Assembly: GCA_037954665.1 (NCBI GenBank)
Contig: JBBMOL010000021.1
Location: 1,302,001-1,366,000, forward strand
DNA: 64,000 nt
Reading direction: 5' to 3'
From: Laguncularia racemosa
Lineage: Eukaryota; Streptophyta; Magnoliopsida; Myrtales; Combretaceae
Shown: positions 1 through 10,079 of the stretch, one piece after another
How positions within the stretch are numbered: the stretch's first letter is position 1
How the letters are laid out: each line of letters opens with the position of its first letter
Program-made: the position numbers and the translations under genes
Notes under the pieces: model-generated
Database searches by the model: none
Told to the model about the DNA's origin: nothing
The model's input: only the letters and a program-made list of their open reading frames with translations

Positions 1-239
1 AGAAAATGTATAGTGTTTAAATTGATTATAACACTAGAACAATACAATTATGAAAAAAAAATAATAAAAGAAGAAAAATTTAGAGATATATATTAGGAAT
101 CATGTGAATTAAAGAAAAAAAAAAGAAAGAAAGGAAGAAGACAAAATAGATGAACAAATGAGGCAAAGGAAAATGAAAAGTAGTAAATGAGAGTTTGATG
201 TGAAAAAAATGAGTTTGGTAGGTTTTGAACATTTTCCCT

Positions 240-670
240 TACGATATATTAGGTACGTAGGAATGAATTTAGAATGGAATCGTGATTATAGATTTTCCAC
301 CATTTTCTATGTTTGGATGTACTCTTAAAAACTAGAATCATGATTCCTTAGAAATATTGATTCTACCTTCAAGAGAAAATTCAATTCCACTTTTGAGATG
401 GTGGAATCGCGATCCTTTGAAATCATCAATTCTGCTTTTAAGAAGAAATTCGATCCCTCCTTTGAAATAGCGGAATCACGATTCCATTTCAATCTCTTTA
501 ATGATTATTAATTGAAATTATTTATTTAACATTTAATTTCATTATTACATTTAATAATTAAAGATAGTTTTGATAAATAATATTTTATATATATTCCATT
601 CCATATATGTTTCCAAACATGCGAATGGATTTATCTTTCCAATTATGATTCAATATTTATATTCGAGAAA
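240..670. mobile_element. Possible MITE with internal repeats
   Basis: Non-coding segment built from repeated forms of a 'ggaatcgcgattcc'-like word. The section around 360-415 and the one around 425-485 read as two diverged copies of one unit (ttcaagagaaaattc / tttaagaagaaattc, then tggaatcgcgat / cggaatcacgat). The ends carry 'ggaatgaatttagaatgg' (about 263-280) and 'ccattccatatatgtttcc' (about 597-615), roughly inverted to each other, as in many plant MITEs whose ends read like 'ggaatgg...ccattcc'. No clean target duplication was found, so family and borders are uncertain. Confidence 0.35.
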
Positions 671-854
671 TGACTCAATGGTTAATATACACTATATGTT
701 ATGTATACGTGATATATAAATACTAATAAAATTTTGATATATATAAATAGTATAAAACATGGGTGGTGAATGTTTTGGAAACTACCTATTTTACTATTTT
801 GCTCATCAAAATGTTATTTATTTATATACCACATAGATATAAATCAACCAATGA

Positions 855-1545
855 ATACTAAAAGTATGGTGAGTGCATTGATATATATAGCTGCCATTGA
901 AAATTCTTACAAAGTTTTGCAATTTTGTTATCAAGAAAATTTTTAAGCCAAATTCTAACTATACAAATAATCTCAAAAACTTATTTCCTGATTAAAAACT
1001 TGATGATTGTCGTATCAATTGTTTTAGGAGATACATAACTGATGTCGCAGCTAAAACTGTTTGAGAAGTGAATTACGGTACCAATAACAATAGGAATGTT
1101 ACTCGTTTTCTTCTTGTCAAATGTCGTCTTTGAATTCCACATTTCTTAATCTATTAGAAGTTTAAATGCCCTTACTTTCCATTGCATAAACTTATCAATA
1201 TTGTTTATGTAAACAAAAACAAAGAAGAAAGCCTTTACTTTGAACTTTTAAGAATACTCTTTGTAATTGCACATAAACTATTTCCTACTTGAAATGGAAA
1301 AAGGATTTATTGTTACTAATATAGCAAGTGTTTAGAAGAGTAATAACTAAATACAAATGATATTTAAAGATGTAATAATAATGGTCTATAATTTTCAAAA
1401 ATCTGCTATTCATTTTTTTCATGTATTAGAATTTTATTAATACTCATCCACCACTAATACATACAAGTGACGTGTTAGTACCATTAAGGTTTTTCTCACG
1501 TGAAATTGTCATTTTAATATTCTTGCTTTTTGATTGAACTTGCTT
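855..1545 (+). pseudogene. FAD monooxygenase pseudogene fragment (intron 1 - exon 2 - intron 2)
   Basis: This stretch aligns almost base for base with 43125-43775 of the intact monooxygenase gene: the end of intron 1, all of the 66-base exon 2 and nearly all of intron 2. The exon-2 equivalent lies at about 1027-1092 and starts 'aggagatacataactgatgt', against 'aggatacataactgatgt' in the gene. It is dead: a CAA codon has become TGA ('gtttgagaag'), extra bases change the frame, and the exon-2 donor GT has become GA ('caataggaatg'). Homology stops near 1545, just before exon 3 would begin. Exon 1 is not present upstream. The copy lies in the same orientation as the intact gene 42 kb away. Identification rests on this direct comparison within the window. 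Confidence 0.87.
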
Positions 1546-2238
1546 CTCCACTCAATTACCCACCTTGAGCCACCCTTATACCAAAATGTGACCCCCTTAT
1601 TCCTTCTTCTCTTGTTAAGAGAGACCATAGGTTTCACAAATCTATAACATCCCTTTTCACAATATACCCTTACCTAATGCTACTCCCAAAATCGATCAAA
1701 CTTGTTAGCACAATTTTTTTCTATTTTACCACAACTTTAAACCTTAACCTAAATTGTTACCTTCCTCCTACCCCTTAGATTCCATCATCTCTCCTTTGAT
1801 AATGACTAGCCTAACTCTCCCTTCACCAACCAACATTGAAGTCCACTAGTTGGAACTTGATCTTGAGATTTTCTTATTAGATTCTCCAAATACATCTTAT
1901 GATCCACTCACCAAGCATCCTATTATTGATGACTCCTTGAAGATCAACCTCAGTTTCTTTAAGCTAGGACGAACCTTAGGTTTTAGATAAGGATTTCCTA
2001 AGAAGGTGGTAGGAAGGAAGAAGAGAACTGTGACCATCTAATGCAATGTTTCACTCCATTTCAAACTTTGTTCATACACTCTCTTCAAGACATGAAAAGA
2101 AGAGAAGAAGAAGAAGAAGAAGAGAATCCTCGATTTGCATGAGTTAGTAGATCTTAAGTTGTATATTCTCATTTTTCCTTTATAGTCCAGGGCTTCTAAT
2201 GGGGAGGTGTTGTTACAAAGAAACTCACTAGCTCTACT
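1546..2238. other. Unassigned stretch after the pseudogene fragment
   Basis: No gene recognised. Around 1802-1990 an open-looking plus-strand stretch starting at ATG 1802 contains TAG and TAA codons, so at best it is a decayed coding fragment, and its translation is not one I know. A GAA/AGA-rich low-complexity tract lies at about 2094-2125 and another purine tract at 2260-2297, inside the neighbouring copia LTR. Confidence 0.4.
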
Positions 2239-2239
2239 C

Positions 2240-2397
2240 TAAAAACTTTGATTACAAGGAAGAGATGAGAAAAAAAGAAAAAGAAAAAAAGAAGACGTGT
2301 TAAGGTTATCTCCACACCCTAGCACATTATTATATTATATAATATTAATATGAAAATACAAATATACCTTTATACTAAAATACTAAATATTCTAAAA
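2240..2397 (-). repeat. 3' LTR of the copia element (minus strand)
   Basis: Matches the right-hand LTR but is longer because a purine-rich tract (2260-2297) has expanded within it. The left border is approximate. Confidence 0.65.
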
Positions 2398-2699
2398 CTC
2401 CTCATCAAGCTAGAGCATATATATTATATGCTACTAGCTTGTTATGAATATAATTCAATCAAACCCCCAGAAGTGACTTAGTTAATAAATCTGCAAGTTA
2501 GTCTTCCCGATCTCACATATGCTCTATCAATTTCCTTATTCAACAATTTCTCACATACAAAGTAACGGTCAATTTCATTGTGCTTTATGTGTTCATGGAA
2601 CATTAGGTTTGATGCTATATGTAAGGTGGCTTGATTATCATAAATCAATTTCATTGGTTATGACTATGGAAACCCAAGTTCTTTTAATAACTGCTTAAA

Positions 2700-4080
2700 C
2701 TAAAGCAACTCACAAGTTATGGAGGCCATTGCTCTATATTCAAATTCTACACTTGATCTTGCTACTATAGTTTGCTTCTTTCTCTTCCATGAAATAAGAT
2801 TACCACCAATGAAAACACAATATCCTATAGTTGATCTCTTGTCTAGTGGTAAACTTGCCCAATTGGCATTCGTGTATCCAACAACATGTACATGCCCATG
2901 ACCTTTATAGAAAATACCTTGACCTGGAGATCCTTTAAGATAATATAAAATATGAATAACAACATTCTAATGACCGGTGTGAGGTGAGCCTATGAACTGG
3001 CTCACTACATTACCTGCAATTGATATATTGGGACGTTTTATAGAAAGGCAATTTAGTTTACCAACTAACCTTCTATATCTCTCTAGATCATCTAGAACAT
3101 CTCCTTCATTAAGAAAATGCTTAACATTAGGGTCTATAGGTGTATCAATTGGTTTTGCTCTAGTCAAACCAATATTAAACAATAAGTCAAGTGCATACTT
3201 CCATTAGGAGAAATATATGCCTTGTTGAGATCAAGTAACTTCAATGTGAAGAAAATACTTCAAATTGCCTATGTCCTTCAGTTTCTTAATACCTTCATGC
3301 TCATCTCTTAAAATCACTATCATTAACATACACAACCAATATAATTTTCTTACCATCACGCTATTGATAAAACACAAAATGATTTGAATTACATCTACAA
3401 AGACCAAATTCCATCACATGTAAGCTAAATCTACCAAACCAAGCATGTAGAAATTGTTTAAGCCCATATAAAGTTTTCTTTAAGTGACAAACCAGCCTTA
3501 TCTCCTCTTGAACAATGAAACCTAGTGGTTCTTCTATATATACCTCCTCCTCGAGATCACCATGAAGGAATGCATTTTTAATGTCTAGTTAATGTAAAGG
3601 CCAATGATAGGTAGTAGCAAGAGAGATGAGAAGATGTATTGAAGTTAATTTAGCAATTGGTGAAAAGGTATCCTAATAATCAACACCATATTTTTTAGTA
3701 TAGCTTTTAGCAACTAAATGTGCCTTTAATTGATCAACAATACCATCAAGTAGAACTTTCATAGAAAATACTCATTGAAATCCAACTATAAATGCACCAT
3801 TAGGAGAAGATATAAGATCCCACGTATTGTTTTGACAAAGGGTAGACATCTCTTCTTGCATAGTGGCAAGCTTACCAGAATGAGCTAATGCTTTTGAAAG
3901 AGAGTTAGAATGGAAAGAGTAGATAATGATGTGATAAAAGATACATTAGATGGTGAAAGAAAAGAGTAAGTAAGCACATTTGAAAGAGGATGGTAGATGG
4001 GAGAATGGATTGAGCGCTTACCTTTTCTCAATGTAATTGGAAGATTAAGGTCACTTAAAGGAAGATTTGAGACCAGTGGA
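2700..4080 (-). pseudogene. Copia polyprotein remnant: reverse transcriptase and RNase H
   Basis: Read on the minus strand from about 4080 down, the linker before RT appears first, then the RT start (LATMQEEM, NTWDLI), then SVDRLKARLVAKGYTQ-like residues in decayed form near 3690, then at 3182-2967 a stretch with PIDTPIDPNVK and RYRRLVGKLN, followed near 2900-2720 by RSTIGYCVFIGGNLISWK and IVARSSVEFEYRAMA. These are hallmark RT/RNase H segments of Ty1/copia polyproteins. The frame is broken by several shifts and stop codons. With no gag, protease or integrase nearby, this is a non-functional relic. Confidence 0.85.
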
Positions 4081-4496
4081 GAACTTGTTAGACATGGTGA
4101 ATCTTGTGAGCTAATGTGCTATTGATGAGTATAAACTTTGAAATTAGACTATGCTAGGGTGTTTGTAAGTGTTGATGAAATCTAGTTGAGCATGATGGTT
4201 AAGCGTTTGTACTTGGGCGTTTATACGTGCTAATGAAGAATTAAAACGGTGGTGTTTGTGGTGGCTTAGTGGTGGTACATTTAGGTGATGAAGAACCATG
4301 ATGGTGGCATTTATAGTGTTGTGGTGGTGTTTGTTCTATATTAGTGAAAGGTTGGGTTTGGTTTAATCATGGTGGTGATATCTAGTGGGTTCTGTATTGG
4401 TAACGAGTTGTGTTTGATTTAGTGGCAATGGTGAGTTTCGACAGTATAGCAATGGTGGTGATAGTAGATTCCAATAGTGGGTTCATTTTTAGCTAT

Positions 4497-4508
4497 GCTT
4501 TGATACCA
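4497..4508 (-). other. Primer-binding site (initiator tRNA-Met type)
   Basis: On the minus strand this reads TGGTATCAAAGC, one base from the common plant copia primer site TGGTATCAGAGC. It directly follows the LTR and so fixes the LTR end and element orientation. Confidence 0.8.
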
Positions 4509-4632
4509 TGTTAATTTTGATTGGAAAAGATGTGTTAGGGTTATCTCTACACCATAGCACATTATTATATTATTTAATATCAATATGAAGATACAAATAT
4601 AACTTGATACTAAAATACTAAATATTCTAAGA
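4509..4632 (-). repeat. 5' LTR of the copia element (minus strand)
   Basis: Starts with TG at 4509 beside the primer site and ends in 'tattctaaga', where the usual CA appears to have mutated. About 100 bases match 2299-2397 ('cacattattatattat', 'aaaatactaaatattctaa'). At about 124 bp it is short for a copia LTR. Confidence 0.75.
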
Positions 4633-5789
4633 ATGCTAAAGATAGAAACCCTAGCTTTAGTTTAAGGCTTGTATAGAAATATAGGATGAAGAGAAAGGTA
4701 TAAGAAGTAATGGGATGGGTTGATGGTGCTCGAATAAAATAAGTTTTTGCTAAGAAAGTATTTGGTTGATTTGAACTAGGTCCTATAAAGAGAAAATAGA
4801 GCTACAAATCAAAAAAGAAAAAAAAGTCTATAAAACACCAAAAAAAATATTTAAATGTTTTGTTACAGAACCAACTATTGTTTGTTTTATAGTTTGAAAA
4901 ATGAGACAAGGAATGGAGGCAACGACTATTCCTTTTTTGGAGTTAATAAATACATCATGTGGGGAGATATTTCAAGAAGATTTAAGAGAAAAATTATTGT
5001 ACTAATCTTATATGTCTTCAATCTCTTATATTCCTTTTCTTAAATTTTGGAGAGAGATAGTCTTGTGCTTGTGTTTATTTATTGTATAAACATGCATTAC
5101 ACTTGAGCTTGTAATTTGTATGTCTTGTCATCAAGGACTAAGACTAATAAAGCTTGTGTGAAGACCTCTTGAAAAGGCATTTAGTGCCATAAAGACTATG
5201 AGGAGGATCGAACTCCATGATATATCGAACTTGATCTTTTTATCTCTATTTCCTATATTTCAGTTGTAGTTCATTATATCATTACTTTTTCTTATTGCTT
5301 TGTATAAAATAATTTACTTTATCCTAGCCCCTTAAGTTCTACAATGATGGGATTCATAATGTTAATTCACATTTATCCTCTCAGTCTTTGATCATGTCTT
5401 CATAGAGGGAAAAGGATCCATGTCCAAATTCTTCGACTGAGATTGAAAAGGAAACAAAGCTTGGTTAGGCTAGATTGTGTGTAGTGGATCACTTTATACT
5501 TGTTAGGACATCGAGCTACTACAAATCTGAACGATGGGCTCAAATAAGAATACAAGGAAAAATAAAAAGATAATGAGTGGCTATATTAGCTTATTAAAGG
5601 AATAAAAATATATAATGACCTAATAAAACATATTTGACTGTAGAGAACACATCATGTGCACAGTATATTCCTTGATGAAGTGTGCATAGATCTATATGGG
5701 TAAGACCATCAATAACTTGGGACCTTAGTAGTAATTTCAAGGCATAAAGACCTTAAAGGGAAGTTTTTCAAAATATATGAGCACTTTAT
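4633..5789. other. Unassigned A+T-rich interval
   Basis: No gene, RNA or repeat family recognised. A 62-codon open frame at 4855-5043 has no recognisable motif and a composition typical of chance frames in A+T-rich DNA. The left part of the GyA 3' LTR may extend into 5600-5790 but has diverged beyond recognition by eye. Confidence 0.4.
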
Positions 5790-6407
5790 ATAGTGTTGTA
5801 ACAAAAAGTACATTTGTACCTTCACTATACATTACTTAGCCATTTAAAGTATTATTATGGAAAGTACATGTGTGCCTTTACTATACATTACTTAGCTATT
5901 TAAAGTACTTTGATAGATAGTAACAATTGATGCCTTGGTAAAAAGCAAATGAAAGTACTTGGCATAAGTGGGCCTACTTACTACTATGTCCTCTATGATG
6001 AAAGCAACTTCTCAATAGATGAGTTAGCTCAATCATTGCATGATCTGCTTGAGTTAACCAATTTCAAGGTACTTTAGCTAAGATGCAGGCTCAAGCTTAC
6101 GATCTTCAATCCCAAATACTTTGGTGATACTCTTGTTTGTCTTCAGAATGTTGATAGGTTGGACAAAAATGGAGTATCTTCAATAATAGTTTAGTTTGGA
6201 TTAGAAGAGATAAGCTTTATGCTAGGAATCTTAGAAGAGGACTAAAACATTATGAGCATGAGGGCATGATTAAAGAAATGGTAGAGTCCTTGGTCTTAGG
6301 TAAATGGGGCCTTGTCTATGGCTAGCTGCTCAACTAGGATCCTCTATGCCAAGTTTTGCAAGTCACAAGCTCAGGCTTGTGTAATTGGTCTAGGTTGATT
6401 GCTATCA
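5790..6407 (-). repeat. GyA 3' LTR (minus strand), left part eroded
   Basis: Homologous to 35470-36079 in the same orientation. It ends at 6407 in 'gattgctatca' (minus-strand start TGATAGCAATC). The left portion equivalent to 35338-35470 is not recognisable, so this LTR is truncated or diverged there. Confidence 0.75.
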
Positions 6408-7018
6408 TCTCCTGAGGGTTGCAAAGGATTTATCCTCAAATCAGGATGATTTGTAGATTGATCATCTATAACATATGGGCTTAGGTTGGAGAAATTGAAG
6501 GTGGTAGACTTTACACCCCTCAAGTAGTTTAAGCTTATAAGCATTGTTATTAATCCTTCAAAGTACTTTGAACAATCTATCCACCCAAAGAGCAAGCTTA
6601 CTCATCCTTTGATTTAGGAACCTCTTCTTCCTTAAGTGTGTCCATATTAAGTTTCTGGGTTGGAATTATACAACTCGACATCTTTGGCTCCATTATTGTA
6701 ACTTAGTAGTAGCCTTTGTATTTTGCTTGGAGATTTTGTGATGGAGCTTTTGAATCTCCTTAGCCCTCTCCATGCTACTTTAGCTCTCCTCATTTGAGCT
6801 TGATATGGGTAGTTGATCAAGTGGCATAGTAGGATTGTACTTGTAGATGACCTTAATGGAGAATTTACCTATGGTACTATGTCATGATCTATTATAAGTA
6901 AATTTTACAATGGGAGAGACAAGTTCTAGTTGGTAAGATTTTTCTAATAGTTACTTGGAGCAAAGCACCTAGCTTTTTGTTGGTCACCTTGGTCTATCCA
7001 TTAATCTATGGATGATAG
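6371..7018 (-). pseudogene. GyA pol, last part: integrase core end and C-terminus
   Basis: Minus strand from 7018 down: YHP, stop, INGQTKVTNKKLGALL (the segment carrying the last catalytic acid in gypsy integrases, here Lys-Val in place of Glu-Val), then the post-core region with YNPTMPLDQLP, then FNFSNLSPYV and the C-terminal RPIT near 6390, which reads into the LTR. The C-terminal 74 codons (6595-6371) are open. No chromodomain is visible. The frame joins that of 13542 once GyB is removed. Confidence 0.8.
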
Positions 7019-7023
7019 GAAGT
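7019..7023. repeat. GyB target-site duplication, left copy
   Basis: gaagt, against gatgt at 13537-13541. One mismatch. The match is supported by the restored integrase frame of GyA (STSYHP) when the element is removed. Confidence 0.75.
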
Positions 7024-7702
7024 TAATGGGAATCAAACCAATGCCTCTATAGGACTCATAACAAGAGCGAGAGCCAGAGGACTACAAAACTTAGCGTCAA
7101 GAATCCTTTTTGAACAATTGAAACCTAAAGACATTCTTATAGTGTCTTCATTTACTTTATATAATTGTTTTGTATTTAATCGGGTACATTTTTCGGTATT
7201 ACAGGATGGCGAGCAAACACACTAGTGCTTAGTTTGTGGGTGATTCACAAACCTAAATAAATCAACAAAAATCGGCTTTGCATTGTGTTCAATCGACCGA
7301 GGAGAGCTTCAAGAACTAGCCTTTATGTAACTATTTTCCTTTTGTTATTTTCCATATTTAGAACAAGTATAAATACTTGTAAAAAGACAACACAAAGGGA
7401 CTTTTGATAGATCATTTTACAGCTGCTATTTTGCATGGAAAAGGAGCCATCTTCTATTCCATTTTGACTCTTATCAATTTCTACCAAGGGATTGTGGTGG
7501 GTGGACTTGAAATTGTTGTAAGTTACATCAACAATTGAAAGTCATTCCTAATTCAACTAGTGTGTTATATTTGGTAAGGAATTGGGAGCTTCATTTTATT
7601 ATTGTTACACATTCAATTAGGGTTCACGCCAATTTTGTTGCACAATTACTTGATTGAATCTTCAATTAGGATTGATAATTGGAATTGGATGTTGGCATAT
7701 CA
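7024..7702 (+). repeat. GyB 5' LTR
   Basis: Starts TAATGGGAATC, where the other copy has TGATAAGAATC (the TG has become TA). It ends GGCATATCA at 7702, directly before the primer-site leader. It matches 12858-13536 along its whole length with scattered substitutions and no net length change. The first part still carries the sequence coding for the end of pol in the 3' LTR. Confidence 0.92.
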
Positions 7703-7707
7703 TATTT

Positions 7708-7719
7708 TGGTATCGGAGC
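7708..7719 (+). other. GyB primer-binding site
   Basis: TGGTATCGGAGC, one base from the tRNA-Met type site TGGTATCAGAGC, placed 5 bases after the LTR end. From here to ATG 8301 is the untranslated leader, in which I see nothing else. Confidence 0.8.
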
Positions 7720-8300
7720 TATGCTTTGAGAAAGGGTATTAGACGTAGGAATCTTGATTTTGATTTGGGAATTTAGGGTTCTTGTCATGCCATTGAACAA
7801 TTGTTGTTGTGTGAAGTGAAATTGAGGAATAGTGTTCAATTATGTCATAGCTACATTGGATTTAGCAGATTGAAGTTGAGGAAATTATATCTAGGGTTCT
7901 TACAGTGAGTTACTTGTGAGGAAGGATAGAGATTTACTTTAATTTGATTCCATAATTGCGAACTTGTGTAGTAATTATTCATTAATTTGCTTTGATTGCA
8001 ATATTGACTTGAGTAATTGAGGAAATTGTTTCATGGGAGGTGTGTAGTGCCATGAAGTATGTTGAACCACGATTGGGTGTGTGTTGTGTCTTGAAGTGTG
8101 TTGAGTTGTGATTGAGTATGTGTTGTATCGTAAGGTATGGTTGTACCATGAGAGTATGTATTGTGCCGTGGGTGTGTGTAAGTTGTACCTTCAAGTGTTT
8201 ATATGTGTCATGAAGAGTTTATTTAGGTTAAAGGAATTGGTGTTATGGAGGTGTGATTATAAAAAAACAAAAGAATTCGTTAAAGTTTAATTCAATAGCC

Positions 8301-9662
8301 ATGTCGAATGATAGTGTAAATGGGGGAATTGGTGATGAGGCCAATAGTTAGGTTGTAAGAGGAGGTCAGGGATGTCGTGTTATAGATGGAAGAAGAACTT
8401 TAGAAGAACAATTATAGGATCTTACCACTATTGTTGCTACACTAGCAACACAGGTTGATCAACTGACATTACCACAACCACCAATGGCAAATCCATAGGC
8501 ACCCCTACCTCAAGTAGCCCTAATAATGCACGTAGGGAAAGAGCAATTAGAAGAAATAGGGGTAGGAGAATGGGAGGAGATTATCATGCTTTTTGGGAGG
8601 AAAAGGATGATAACTTTAAGGATGAAACTTATCCTAACCATAGGTTCAGGCTGCCTAAGGGTCTGGAATATGTAAAGTTGCAAATGCCTTCATTTGCTAG
8701 AAGGGGTTTTATAGAGGATTATCTAGATTGGGAAGATAAGGTAGAGGGCATTTTTGAGTGTTATGAAATTAATGATCACACTAAGGTTCATCTAGTAGTA
8801 GTAGAGTTTACAAGATATGTCGCCTTATGGTGGAAGAACCTTGTAGCTAGTAGACGAAGCGATGGTGATGCTAAGATCTGTACTTAATAGGAAATGAAAT
8901 AGGTTATGAGGAGGAGGTTTATACCAGAGCACTACAAGTAGGAGTTATTCATGCATCTCCAAACATTGAGACATGGAGGCAAAACTATTGATGAGTATGT
9001 CCAAGAGTTTGAGACACTGATGATTAGATGTAAGTTAGTGTAACCTCCTGAATAGACCTTAGCTCGATTTGTGTCTGGGTTGAAATATGAATATGCATGT
9101 ATTATAGAGCTACAGAGGTATGACACCCTTGGTGAGGCCATTTAGTTAGCTCTGAAATTGGAGAGATAGAGGCGATCTAATTCGTATCGAGTAACAAGTA
9201 ACAGGTATAGAACCTCTACAAAACTGTATGGTTTTAAGGGAAAATAGGTTGATAGAGGGGGATACAGTAGAAATATGGAAAAGAATGCAGAAGTGCCAAA
9301 CAGTAAAGGGGGGAAAGAATTATTAAGGAAAGGAAAAATAGTTATAGGGAATGACAACAAACAGACTGTGGTTAGGACATCAGGAGGATGGAACCGACGG
9401 GTTAAATGTTTTGAATGACTGGGTTTTGGACATATAGCTACTTAGTGTCCAAAAATAAAGGTCATGACTACTATGGAGTTTGAGAGTGAGGAAAACGAAG
9501 AAGATATACATGAGGCCACAAATCTGTTAGCTGTATTAGATGAGTATTATGGTGATATAGATGCTGAAGTACATGAAGATAAGGGGAATGATCAGTATTT
9601 ATCCATTAATGTATTGCGTAGAGCAACGACTACCTTTTCTATTAATGAGGATGAGCAAAGGT
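8301..9662 (+). pseudogene. GyB gag (nonsense-interrupted)
   Basis: ATG at 8301 opens MSNDSVNGG. A frame change near 8500 is needed to enter the long open part 8570-8887, which holds the retrotransposon gag domain (YVKLQMPSFARRGF, YLDWEDKVEGIFECYEI, FTRYVALWWKNLVASR). The domain continues through 8890-9180 with stop codons (RRRFIPEHY, TIDEYVQEFETLMIRCKLV, FVSGLKYEY). A basic linker follows, then a CCHC-type knuckle at 9403-9453 (RVKCFE, stop, LGFGHIAT, stop, CP), so two codons inside the knuckle are now stops (TGA and TAG). The C-terminal acidic part 9464-9662 is open. Length and order fit plant gypsy gag. Inactive as it stands. Confidence 0.85.
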
Positions 9663-10060
9663 AAAATTTATTTCACATCTCCTATAGGGTCCAAGGTAAT
9701 CTTTATGCTCTTATTATTGATGGAGGTAGTTGTGCTAATGTTGTGGCTGCTTCATTAGTGACTAAATTAAAACTAGTCACAACCTTGCATCCTAAGCCCT
9801 ATAAACTGCATCGGTTAAGTGAACAAGGTAGTTTACATGTCACTCAGAGGGCTAAAGCTCCTTTCAACATAGGAGATAAGTACCATGACGAAATTATTTG
9901 TGACATTCTTCCTATGTGTGCATCACACATATTACTTAGCAGGCCCTAGTTATATGATAAGAGAGTATTACATGATGGCTTTCGGAAAACTTACGTGTTC
10001 TAGAAAGAGGGTAAGTGTATAGTGTTAAACCTCATGTCACCTTCTCAAGTATAAGAGGCA
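9663..10060 (+). pseudogene. GyB protease region
   Basis: Retropepsin-like segment in the frame of gag: LYALIIDGGSCANVVAASLV at about 9702-9761, with the catalytic motif as DGGS. Then PYKLHRLSEQG, FNIGDKYHDEIICDILPMCASHILLSRP (9871-9948, the last block corresponding to the conserved ILLGRPW). Stop codons lie at 9662 and 9949 and in the following 100 bases. A shift to the pol frame occurs between about 9990 and 10080. The same DGGS form occurs in GyA. Confidence 0.8.
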
Positions 10061-10079
10061 TAGAGGAAATAAATAAGGT

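Larger units (their letters stand above)
2240..4632 (-). mobile_element. Ty1/copia retrotransposon, deletion derivative
   Basis: Minus-strand element bounded by short related direct repeats (about 2240-2397 and 4509-4632). Next to the right-hand repeat lies a primer site complementary to initiator tRNA-Met, reading TGGTATCAAAGC on the minus strand. Next to the left-hand repeat, the minus strand has a purine-rich tract (GATGAGGAG). The interior is only about 2.1 kb and codes only for the reverse transcriptase and RNase H part of a copia polyprotein. The gag, protease and integrase expected between primer site and RT are absent, and 4100-4500 is instead a GGTGGTG-rich stretch of no clear coding content. 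The element therefore lacks most autonomous functions. Exact left end and target duplication are not resolved. Confidence 0.8.

Noticed and set aside
1802..1990. Possible coding stretch starting at ATG 1802
   Set aside because: Contains TAG and TAA, no recognisable domain and no splice-consistent partner.
4855..5043. 62-codon plus-strand open frame
   Set aside because: No motif, no context, and of a length expected by chance.
7982..8194. Minus-strand frame rich in His and Thr
   Set aside because: It lies in the GyB untranslated leader and reflects 'gtgttgtgt' low-complexity sequence on the plus strand.
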